Position numbers and translations under genes: made by a program. The notes under the pieces were generated by a model. It had not been told where the DNA came from and did not search any database. It saw nothing but the letters and a program-made list of their open reading frames with translations. Of a stretch of 64,000 bases of DNA, positions 8,693 to 16,273 are shown in pieces; positions within the stretch are counted from its first letter, which is position 1, and every line of letters starts with the position of its first letter. Origin of the DNA: Bacteroidales bacterium (GTDB lineage Bacteria > Bacteroidota > Bacteroidia > Bacteroidales > UBA1715); the NCBI GenBank assembly GCA_017642535.1, contig JAGCOW010000048.1:1-64000 (forward strand), in the 5' to 3' direction.

Positions 8693-9961
8693 CTATAAAT
8701 CTTGACCAATATCGCGTCGATAATACATCTTATCAAAATGAATCTTGGTGATGTTTTTATATGAAATTTTTAATGCTGCATCTTTGTTTTCGCCCAACGA
8801 AGTAACTGCCAACACTCGTCCGCCCGAAGTTTTCACTTCGCCGTTTTCCAATTTCGTGCCTGCGTGGAACACAATGCTGTCGGAGAATTGTTCACTGAAC
8901 GTAATCGTCTTTCCTTTCTCGTATGCTTCGGGATAACCACCAGAAACAGCCATTACCGTCGTTGCCGAGAATGGATTTATCTCTATCTTTTCTTGTGACA
9001 ATTTTTTATTTGCCGCAGCAACAAATAATTGCAACAAATCAGATTTTATACGAGGAATGACAACCTCGGTTTCTGGGTCACCCATACGAACATTGTATTC
9101 AATGACTTTCGGCGTTCCGTTGTCGTTCATCAAACCAAAGAAAATGAAACCACAGTATGGAATATTGTCTTCCTTCAAACCTGCTATTGTCGGTTTAATA
9201 ATCTCACTTTCAATTCTCTCCATGAGTTTTTTGTCAGCGAATGGTACTGGCGAAACGGCCCCCATACCACCAGTGTTCAAACCCGTATCGTGCTCTCCCA
9301 CTCGTTTATAATCCTTCGCTTCTGGCAAAATCACATATCCTTCGCCGTCGGTCAAAACAAAGACTGACATTTCAATGCCTTTCAAACATTCTTCAAGCAC
9401 TACCGTCTTACTTGCTGCGCCGAATTTGCCGTTTAGCATATTTTCCAATTCCGACTTCGCCTCGTTCAAATCATTAAGAATCAACACACCTTTGCCAGCA
9501 GCCAATCCGTCTGCCTTCAACACATACGGAGCAGTTTGCTTTGCAAGGAAATCAAATCCTTCCTGAAGATTTTCGGCAGTTACCGTGAAATGTTTTGCCG
9601 TAGGAATATTATGACGATTCATAAACGCCTTGGCAAATTCCTTGCTACCTTCCAACGTGGCAGCATATTTTTGAGGACCAATCACTGGAATAGACTTCAA
9701 TTCGGCGTCGTTAAGGAAAAAGTCGTGTACTCCTTTCACAAGAGGGTCTTCGGGACCAACGACAACAAGATTTATTGCATATTCTTTAACGGCTTTCTTT
9801 ATCTCGTCAAACGCCGTTGCCGAAATAGGCAAATTCGTTCCTACTTGTGCCGTACCAGCATTTCCTGGTGCGATGTAGAGTTTATCTAATAAAGGACTCT
9901 GAGCAATTTTCCAAGCCAATGCGTGTTCGCGTCCGCCTGAACCTAACAATAAAACATTCAT
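8693..9961 (-). CDS. purD: Phosphoribosylamine-glycine ligase
   Basis: PurD is the ATP-grasp enzyme that makes glycinamide ribonucleotide in purine biosynthesis. The N-terminus MNVLLLGSGGREHALAWK is the family hallmark. The ATP-grasp core shows KADGLAAGKGV near 167 and the C-terminal part YNVRMGDPETEVV near 289. The length of 422 residues is normal. Its ATG shares one base with the stop codon of the upstream SPOR-like gene (TAATG), so translation is coupled. Confidence 0.97.
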   Translation of the reverse strand: MNVLLLGSGGREHALAWKIAQSPLLDKLYIAPGNAGTAQVGTNLPISATAFDEIKKAVKEYAINLVVVGPEDPLVKGVHDFFLNDAELKSIPVIGPQKYAATLEGSKEFAKAFMNRHNIPTAKHFTVTAENLQEGFDFLAKQTAPYVLKADGLAAGKGVLILNDLNEAKSELENMLNGKFGAASKTVVLEECLKGIEMSVFVLTDGEGYVILPEAKDYKRVGEHDTGLNTGGMGAVSPVPFADKKLMERIESEIIKPTIAGLKEDNIPYCGFIFFGLMNDNGTPKVIEYNVRMGDPETEVVIPRIKSDLLQLFVAAANKKLSQEKIEINPFSATTVMAVSGGYPEAYEKGKTITFSEQFSDSIVFHAGTKLENGEVKTSGGRVLAVTSLGENKDAALKISYKNITKIHFDKMYYRRDIGQDL

Positions 9962-10839
9962 TACTTTTCTTCTACTTCTGCTGTATAAACTTTCTTTTGT
10001 TGATTATATTCTTGTTGCATCGTAGCATTCTCCGAGAAGATATGAGCATCGGGAACCTTTGCCTTTATGGTCGGGAACACAGCTTCCACTTCCTCGCGAG
10101 TCTTATAAGGACCAACATATACTTTGAACAACGGTTTGCCCTTACGAGCATCGTTTATCCAATAATATCCACACGGAAGACCATCAACATACGACATTTC
10201 GGCAACAATCTTGATGGCTTCAACTTCATCAGCTGTTGCCTTATAGCCAATCAACCATCCCGTTGTAGGAACTTTGTTCTTCGTTGCAACACGTGCAGGA
10301 GTATACACCTTCTTTGGTGCGGGTGCTTCTACAACCGTATCCTCCACAACTTCAGGAATAGTATCTATCACTGGCTCTGGCTCAGGTTCTGGTTGTGGCT
10401 CTTCTTTCACCGTGTCTTGAACAGCAACGACAGGAGGTTCTACGGGTGCTTGTTTCACTTTTGTAAAATAATACCAAATACCGCCACCCAAAAGAAGAAG
10501 CAACAACAAAAGCAACAGAATAATCCATAACCATTTGCGTTTTTTCGTTTCCTCTTCTTCCTCCTCGTCGGAAATTTCATCTATCTCATCTTGCTCTGGC
10601 TCAGATGCTTGCACGGGTGCACTCTTGGGTTCTTCAACCACAGATTTTTGAGAAACCTCATTTTGTACTTCTTCCTTACCTGTTGAAGCAACATTTGAAG
10701 GTTCCCCTATTAACTGAAACAATGGTTCTTCGTTGTCTGCAGAAGAATTACCATTATTGTTGAAAGTCTTTTCACTTTCATTCGGAGAAAAATCCAAATC
10801 ATCATTTAGATTTTCGTTTGCATCTGAATCTTTTCGCAT
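9961..10839 (-). CDS. Single-pass membrane protein with SPOR-like C-terminal domain
   Basis: I start the gene at ATG 10839. The longer reading from 10863 begins with TTG inside the -7 box and would precede transcription. The 292 residues contain an acidic, low-complexity cytoplasmic N-terminus ending in an Asp/Glu run, a membrane segment (WLWIILLLLLLLLLLGGG), a Pro/Glu/Val-rich periplasmic linker, and a C-terminal SPOR-like domain (LFKVYVGPYKTREEVEAVF). It probably binds septal peptidoglycan. It is the second SPOR-type protein in 4 kb and is coupled to purD. Confidence 0.78.
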   Translation of the reverse strand: MRKDSDANENLNDDLDFSPNESEKTFNNNGNSSADNEEPLFQLIGEPSNVASTGKEEVQNEVSQKSVVEEPKSAPVQASEPEQDEIDEISDEEEEEETKKRKWLWIILLLLLLLLLLGGGIWYYFTKVKQAPVEPPVVAVQDTVKEEPQPEPEPEPVIDTIPEVVEDTVVEAPAPKKVYTPARVATKNKVPTTGWLIGYKATADEVEAIKIVAEMSYVDGLPCGYYWINDARKGKPLFKVYVGPYKTREEVEAVFPTIKAKVPDAHIFSENATMQQEYNQQKKVYTAEVEEK

Positions 10840-10860
10840 AAGAAGAGTTTTTGAACGATA

Positions 10861-10868
10861 CAAATATA
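10861..10868 (-). promoter_or_regulatory. -7 box for the SPOR-purD operon
   Basis: TATATTTG on the minus strand is an exact TAnnTTTG match. It lies between serS (ending 10874) and the ATG at 10839, which decides the start codon of that gene. Confidence 0.65.
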
Positions 10869-10873
10869 AAAAA

Positions 10874-12148
10874 TTATTTAATCATCGTCAAACCACCCAT
10901 ATAAGGAACCAAAACTTCAGGAACTTTAATGCCTTCAGGAGTCTGATAATTTTCAATAATTGAAGCCACAATTCGAGGCAATGCCAACGCACTTCCGTTC
11001 AAGGTGTGAGCAAGCACAGTCTTTTTCGTTGCTTCGTCTTTATATCTTAATTTTAATCGATTTGCTTGATATGTCTCAAAATTTGAAACAGAACTTACTT
11101 CCAACCAGCGTTTCTGACCAGCCGAGAATACTTCAAAATCGTAAGTCAATGCCGAAGTGAAACTCATATCGCCACCACACAAACGAACAATTCTATATGG
11201 CAATTGCAATGCTTGTACCAACGATTCCACATGAGCAACCATTTCGTCCAATGCTTGGTATGAACGAGCCGGATGTTCTATACGAACGATTTCCACCTTG
11301 TCGAATTGGTGAAGACGGTTCAAACCACGCACGTCTTTTCCGTACGAACCTGCCTCACGACGGAAACATGGCGTATAAGCAGTACATTTAATCGGGAAAT
11401 CGCTTTCCTTCACTATTACGTCACGGAAAATGTTAGTAACAGGAACTTCCGCAGTCGGAATCAGATATAAATTGTCAAGGCCAACGTAGTACATCTGACC
11501 TTCCTTGTCAGGCAACTGACCTGTTCCATAACCAGAAGCTTCGTTCACCATGATTGGTGGTTGATATTCCTTGTAACCAGCCGCGATTGCACGGTCAAGG
11601 AAGAACGAAATCAACGCACGTTGCAATTTTGCACCAACGCCCACATACACGGGGAATCCAGCACCAGTCAACTTGTTTCCGAGTTCGAAATCAATCAAAT
11701 TGTATTTTTCAGCCAAATCCCAGTGACATTGTAGATTGTCGTTTTCGGGAATCGTACCTCCCATTTTTACAACAACGTTGTCTTCAGCTGTTTTACCTTC
11801 GGGAACAATCTCAGCAGGAATATTTGGCAACAACACAAGCACTTTTTGCAATTCGGCAAGAGTGTTTGTCATTTCTTGATCCAAATTTTTAATGGATTCT
11901 TTCAAGACACCCGTCTTTTCTTTTGCCGCATTTGCTTCATCAACTTTCTTTTGAGCGAACAACGCACCAATTTCTTTTGACAAAGCATTTATCTCTGCTT
12001 GTTTTGCATTCAATTCTTGTTGAATTGACACACGTTTTTCATCTAAGGAAATTATTTTTTCGACTGCCTCTTTTGCGTCGAAGTGCTTGATAGCAAGTCT
12101 TTTAACTACAAATTCGGGATTTTCCCGAATCAATTGAAGTGTAAGCAT
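10874..12148 (-). CDS. serS: Seryl-tRNA synthetase
   Basis: SerRS charges tRNA-Ser. Residues 1 to about 110 form the long antiparallel coiled-coil arm that grips the tRNA-Ser variable arm (QQELNAKQAEINALSKEIG). The class II core follows, with YQPPIMVNEASGYGTGQ, motif 2 region TPCFRREAGSYGKDVRG, and motif 3 region LNGSALALPRIVASIIENY. The length of 424 residues is normal. It has its own promoter and is separated from the downstream SPOR gene by only 34 bp. Confidence 0.97.
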   Translation of the reverse strand: MLTLQLIRENPEFVVKRLAIKHFDAKEAVEKIISLDEKRVSIQQELNAKQAEINALSKEIGALFAQKKVDEANAAKEKTGVLKESIKNLDQEMTNTLAELQKVLVLLPNIPAEIVPEGKTAEDNVVVKMGGTIPENDNLQCHWDLAEKYNLIDFELGNKLTGAGFPVYVGVGAKLQRALISFFLDRAIAAGYKEYQPPIMVNEASGYGTGQLPDKEGQMYYVGLDNLYLIPTAEVPVTNIFRDVIVKESDFPIKCTAYTPCFRREAGSYGKDVRGLNRLHQFDKVEIVRIEHPARSYQALDEMVAHVESLVQALQLPYRIVRLCGGDMSFTSALTYDFEVFSAGQKRWLEVSSVSNFETYQANRLKLRYKDEATKKTVLAHTLNGSALALPRIVASIIENYQTPEGIKVPEVLVPYMGGLTMIK

Positions 12149-12173
12149 TTTGATATATATATTTTTGTCGTTA

Positions 12174-12181
12174 CAAATATA
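12174..12181 (-). promoter_or_regulatory. -7 box for serS
   Basis: TATATTTG on the minus strand is an exact TAnnTTTG match 25 nt upstream of the serS ATG at 12148. Confidence 0.6.
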
Positions 12182-12212
12182 TATAAAAATATCTATTCTT
12201 ATAAAAATGTAA

Positions 12213-12232
12213 GGGCGAATAATTATTCGCCC
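12213..12232 (-). terminator. Hairpin after the aldehyde dehydrogenase gene
   Basis: GGGCGAATAATTATTCGCCC is a perfect 20-bp palindrome that can form an 8-bp stem with loop AATT. It sits 8 bp beyond the stop of the minus-strand gene ending at 12241. The T-run after it is short (CATTTTTAT), so termination strength is uncertain. Confidence 0.6.
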
Positions 12233-12240
12233 TCACCAAA

Positions 12241-13635
12241 TTAAATTATGTTCTTGACCAATTTGAATAAGCTATATGGCATATAACGGAACGGCAAGTC
12301 AAAACTCGTTGGCGTTGCTATAACGGATCGTCGATGAGTAAATGCCTCAAAACTCTCCTTTCCATGATAATGTCCCATACCAGAATTTCCCACTCCGCCA
12401 AACGGCACATTGGGATTCACAATGTGCATAATCGTATCGTTTATGCATGCTCCACCCGAAGAAGTATTTCCGATTGCCTTCCACGCATCTTTTTCTTTTC
12501 CAAAATAGTAAAACGCAAGTGGTTTCTCTCGTTTCGTCACAAAATCAGTAACTTGTTGTAAGAAAGACTGTTCTGGCGTTTCCGTTATGGTAATCACAGG
12601 AAACAATGGTCCAAAAATCTCTTCCGTCATAATTTTCGAATCAACGGAAACATTGTCCAACAATGTTGGTTCAATAAAACGTGTCTCTGCATTCGTTCTT
12701 CCACCACAAAGGATAGTACCTTCTTGCAGATAGCTTGTGACACGGGCAAACGCCTTGTCGCTAACGATACGAACGTAATGTTTGCTTTCTTCAATATTGT
12801 CACCGTACAATTCCTTCAAACTCTTTTGAAATGCAGTGACAAAGGCATCTTTCACTTCGGAATGAATAAGAATATAATCGGGTGCGATGCACGTCTGACC
12901 CGAATTCAATGCCTTGCCCCACGCTATTCGTTTCGCCGCTACGGCAATATCGGCCGACTTGTCAATAATACACGGCGATTTTCCTCCAAGCTCCAACACA
13001 AGTGGTGTCAGATTTTCGGCGGCTGCCTTCATCACCGTGCGTGCCAAAGCAGGACTACCAGTGAAGAAAATCAAGTCGAATTTTTGTTGGAACAAATAGC
13101 CGTTCACATCTCTATTCCCTTGTACAACAGCAATATAGTTTTCTTCAAACGTGTCTTGTATCATATGCTCTATCACTTCGGAAACATGAGGCACGTATGG
13201 AGACGGTTTCAATACGGCAGTACAACCTGCCGAAATAGCTCCCACAAGCGGATTCAACAGCAATTGAACTGGGTAATTCCAAGGAGAGACAATCAATGTC
13301 GTACCAAGTGGTTCTTTTACAATATAACTACTTGAACCAAAGATTGTTAATGGTGTTCTACGACGTTCTTTCTTCGCCCACGACTTCACCGATTTAATAT
13401 GGTCACGAATCTCGCCTTTCACCAATGAGATTTCGGTCAAATATGCTTCCTCGTACGATTTATGTAAATCCGTCCAAAGTGCGTCAGCCAACGGTTTCTC
13501 CCATTTTTCAAGAGCTGATTTCAGTTTTTTCAAACTTGCGATTCTATACGCAACAGACTTGGTATTGCCTTCGTGAAAGAATTGTCGTTGCTGTGCTAAA
13601 ATAGCGTCAATTCTGATATTTGCCGTATTTTCCAT
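12241..13635 (-). CDS. NAD(P)-dependent aldehyde dehydrogenase (class 3-like)
   Basis: I use the ATG at 13635 (MENTANIRID), one base after the stop of the upstream SDR gene. The longer reading to 13704 would overlap that gene. The 464-residue enzyme has the ALDH fold, with the cofactor segment VSPWNYPVQLLLNPLVGA, the general base Glu in LELGGKSP, and the nucleophile Cys in SGQTCIAPDY. The short length and C-terminal hydrophobic, basic tail (RYMPYSLFKLVKNII) resemble class 3 or fatty aldehyde dehydrogenases. Together with the SDR it could oxidise an alcohol through the aldehyde to an acid. The substrate is not evident. Confidence 0.92.
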   Translation of the reverse strand: MENTANIRIDAILAQQRQFFHEGNTKSVAYRIASLKKLKSALEKWEKPLADALWTDLHKSYEEAYLTEISLVKGEIRDHIKSVKSWAKKERRRTPLTIFGSSSYIVKEPLGTTLIVSPWNYPVQLLLNPLVGAISAGCTAVLKPSPYVPHVSEVIEHMIQDTFEENYIAVVQGNRDVNGYLFQQKFDLIFFTGSPALARTVMKAAAENLTPLVLELGGKSPCIIDKSADIAVAAKRIAWGKALNSGQTCIAPDYILIHSEVKDAFVTAFQKSLKELYGDNIEESKHYVRIVSDKAFARVTSYLQEGTILCGGRTNAETRFIEPTLLDNVSVDSKIMTEEIFGPLFPVITITETPEQSFLQQVTDFVTKREKPLAFYYFGKEKDAWKAIGNTSSGGACINDTIMHIVNPNVPFGGVGNSGMGHYHGKESFEAFTHRRSVIATPTSFDLPFRYMPYSLFKLVKNII

Positions 13636-13636
13636 A

Positions 13637-14443
13637 TTATTTTCTTCCTGTAAAATGATCCATTGTATGATAAATTCCGAACACTTCGCCGAAAAACCAG
13701 TCAAAAACCTTGGTTGGAAGCAAACCTTCCATCAATCGAATGAAGTGGAAACTCCACGGAATGCCTTTAAAATCCACATTTTTCTCAATCGCCTTAATAA
13801 TCTTCTTTGATGTTTTTTCAGGTTCAAGTATAGGGAAAATCTTTGACGAAACACCATCAAACATTCCTGTATTGATATAGTACGGAGCAACCGTGGTTAC
13901 GTGTACATTGGATTTCATCTTCTGCAACTCTATTCTCACCGAATCGGACCAACCGATCACCGCCCATTTGCTTGCCGCATACACGCTCATATTTGGATTC
14001 GAGAGCATTCCCGCTGCCGAAGCTATGGTGCAAATATGACCTTTGTCGCGTGAAAGCATACTTGGCAAAAACGCGTGAGCCACATACATCGGTGCAATCG
14101 CATTGATAGTCATAGTACGGTCAATGTCGGTAACCGTATTTTTGTCAAATGTCTTGTTGCTTGTAACAACACCTGCACATTGAATCACAATATCAACATT
14201 GCCACATTCCTTGGTAACAGTTTCAAACGCAGCCATCACAGCATCGTGCGATGACACATCGACTTTATATCCAGCAACCTTACCTAATTTGCTATGTTCT
14301 GCGACAACAGCATTGATATTCGCTTCGTTTATGTCCCAAATAATCAATTGTTCAGCACCTTTTTCGAGTGCCATTCTACCCATAATTTTCCCAATACCCG
14401 ACGCTCCGCCAGTAATGAGAACCGTATTTCCTTTACATTTCAT
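13637..14443 (-). CDS. Short-chain dehydrogenase/reductase
   Basis: This 268-residue SDR has the cofactor motif LITGGASGIGK at the N-terminus, NAG-equivalent QCAGVV, catalytic Ser in CTIASAAG, and YAASK (Tyr-Lys pair). The layout resembles the retinol-dehydrogenase-10-like group acting on lipid alcohols. I start at ATG 14443, preceded by a perfect -7 box. The upstream in-frame start at 14485 lies within that promoter. It is in an operon with the aldehyde dehydrogenase gene, separated by 1 bp. Confidence 0.9.
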   Translation of the reverse strand: MKCKGNTVLITGGASGIGKIMGRMALEKGAEQLIIWDINEANINAVVAEHSKLGKVAGYKVDVSSHDAVMAAFETVTKECGNVDIVIQCAGVVTSNKTFDKNTVTDIDRTMTINAIAPMYVAHAFLPSMLSRDKGHICTIASAAGMLSNPNMSVYAASKWAVIGWSDSVRIELQKMKSNVHVTTVAPYYINTGMFDGVSSKIFPILEPEKTSKKIIKAIEKNVDFKGIPWSFHFIRLMEGLLPTKVFDWFFGEVFGIYHTMDHFTGRK

Positions 14444-14467
14444 TGTATCTGCTTTTAAATTGCGACA

Positions 14468-14475
14468 CAAAAATA
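14468..14475 (-). promoter_or_regulatory. -7 box for the SDR-ALDH operon
   Basis: TATTTTTG on the minus strand is an exact TAnnTTTG match 24 nt upstream of ATG 14443. Confidence 0.6.
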
Positions 14476-14618
14476 TACGTACCAATCCACATCATCGTTC
14501 AAAAAGTGATAATTGACCACCCTTTTGGGGTGAAAAATCCAAAAACAAGACGTAAAATTCCGTTTTATGTGGTGAAATTTTTGAATAGAAAGATATAAAA
14601 AGGGGTAAAAAACGCTTT

Positions 14619-15788
14619 TTATTCCAAAATCAACGACAAGGCAATTCCCAAATATGTTCCCACTGCATATCCAACCAAACCGATAGCCAATCCACTGACC
14701 AAAACTTTTTTGTTGCCCATAGCACCCACAACGGGCGGAATAAATGGCGGAGAACAAAGCAATCCTATATTTGCCACTACGAACAAATCTCCTTCAACCT
14801 TTGCTAACCGACAAAACAACAAATGAAGCGTTGTGGCGACAATCAACACCAACAATACAAATTCTATCAAAATAATTGCCGATGACTGCAAGGTGTAGAA
14901 ATTGAACTGCGAAGCCACGACAATGCTGAACATCAGTATCAGAATCATACCCAATTCGAATGTTTTGGGAATAGCACGTATTTTTTCAGAAAACGAAGCA
15001 ACAATTGCCATCGTGGTAACCGATAGGATGATAATCATTTCGTTCAATGCACCCGCCACAAGCAAAGAAATCCCTGCCGCAGCGGCAACGAAAATAATCG
15101 CTAATCCCAATCCAATCAAGGTTTTAGGGAATGTTTCACGACGAAGCATTCCATCATAATTTTCCACATCGGTAATCGCCACTGCAACATCGGCACCAGC
15201 GTTCAAGTCCTTTTCCTTGAAAGGGAGCAAACGACGAAACAAACAAAAACCGCCACCTACAATGAACACAATCAATGGAAAAGTTACAAGCATTTCTATG
15301 GTAAGCAGACTTGTCATAATGGTAGAGTCCACGTGCAAAGCAGTGCCAAGGGCGGCAAAGTTCATAGTTCCGCCTGTGTAAATGCCTATCATCAAAGCCG
15401 AGAGATTCGAGAAGTTGTCAATGCCACTATTGCGGAAAGTAAAATAACCCACGATTACGGCAATCACAACGGAAACTAAACCACCAATCAAAACGACAAT
15501 AGTTTTGGGCAAGGAATGAGCCCAAAGACGAAAATCGCAACTTAACAGCATCAAAGGAATTGCCAAAGGAACCGTAACGTTCATAAACCATTTTTGTATG
15601 GCAAGCATTGTCGCCGCATCGTTACTGCCACTTTCAAATACTGATACTCCCGAAAGAGAAAGTACTATGCCCACCGCATAGGCAATAATGACAGAACCCA
15701 CTTTTTGTACCCACTTCCATTTTTGAAATGCCATTGCAATCAAAATAGGGAACAATATATATATCGCTGTTATAAAACTGATACGCAT
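14619..15788 (-). CDS. DUF819 family membrane protein
   Basis: This 389-residue protein has about eleven hydrophobic helices. It matches the DUF819 (YjcL-like) family, with an N-terminal TAIYILFPILIAMAFQKW and the conserved GIYTGGTMNFAALGTAL segment near residue 150. The family resembles sodium-dependent transporters, but the substrate is unknown. I start at ATG 15788. A TTG at 15809 further upstream is part of the -7 box and would not be transcribed. Confidence 0.85.
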   Translation of the reverse strand: MRISFITAIYILFPILIAMAFQKWKWVQKVGSVIIAYAVGIVLSLSGVSVFESGSNDAATMLAIQKWFMNVTVPLAIPLMLLSCDFRLWAHSLPKTIVVLIGGLVSVVIAVIVGYFTFRNSGIDNFSNLSALMIGIYTGGTMNFAALGTALHVDSTIMTSLLTIEMLVTFPLIVFIVGGGFCLFRRLLPFKEKDLNAGADVAVAITDVENYDGMLRRETFPKTLIGLGLAIIFVAAAAGISLLVAGALNEMIIILSVTTMAIVASFSEKIRAIPKTFELGMILILMFSIVVASQFNFYTLQSSAIILIEFVLLVLIVATTLHLLFCRLAKVEGDLFVVANIGLLCSPPFIPPVVGAMGNKKVLVSGLAIGLVGYAVGTYLGIALSLILE

Positions 15789-15806
15789 ACTATTTGTCTC
15801 ACTTTG

Positions 15807-15814
15807 CAAAGATA
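15807..15814 (-). promoter_or_regulatory. -7 box for the DUF819 gene
   Basis: TATCTTTG on the minus strand is an exact TAnnTTTG match 18 nt upstream of ATG 15788. Confidence 0.6.
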
Positions 15815-15844
15815 TAAAAGATATTGTTGATGTTATCCCCTTTT

Positions 15845-16063
15845 TTACCTCACCTCAACCTTCTCCGGTTTTTTGTTTTTGTCGTATGTCAGGTATGGGT
15901 CTTCACTTTTACGTTGTACGTTATATACATTGCCATGACGTATCGAATAGTGTAATGTATCATTGCAAGAATTATTACAATCGTCACAAGACGATACAGT
16001 AGTAGGTTTTGTCATTGTAATCCATGTTCTATAAAAAGACCATTCGCTGTTACTTGGTGTCAT
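15845..16063 (-). CDS. Small hypothetical protein
   Basis: The reading frame is 72 residues from ATG 16063 (MTPSNSEWSF). It can be extended in frame to a TTG at 16099, but that lies upstream of the -7 box. The protein is polar, with four closely spaced Cys (SSCDDCNNSC) and no signal peptide. I do not recognise a family. It could be a real small gene or the remnant of a larger surface protein. The perfect promoter box in front of it is the main argument for expression. From 16096 to 16273 I see no further gene. Confidence 0.4.
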   Translation of the reverse strand: MTPSNSEWSFYRTWITMTKPTTVSSCDDCNNSCNDTLHYSIRHGNVYNVQRKSEDPYLTYDKNKKPEKVEVR

Positions 16064-16087
16064 ACTCCAAAATTCGCCATCTTGATA

Positions 16088-16095
16088 CAAATATA
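16088..16095 (-). promoter_or_regulatory. -7 box for the small hypothetical gene
   Basis: TATATTTG on the minus strand is an exact TAnnTTTG match 24 nt upstream of ATG 16063. Confidence 0.45.
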
Positions 16096-16273
16096 GCAAA
16101 AAATCACTATGTGGTTTAGGGAAAATATCTTATATTGTTAAATGCCCTAATCTTGATTCTATCAATTGCTCATACGTCAGTTTCATTTCGTTGTTAACGA
16201 AACAAAATCTTACGTGTAATGTAACTTTTTGATGATTAAACAGGTCTTATTTTAGAACCTAAAAAATACTGAT

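Noticed and set aside
10839-10863. TTG start at 10863 for the SPOR-like gene
   Set aside because: The TTG is the last part of the -7 box TATATTTG, so it would not be in the transcript.
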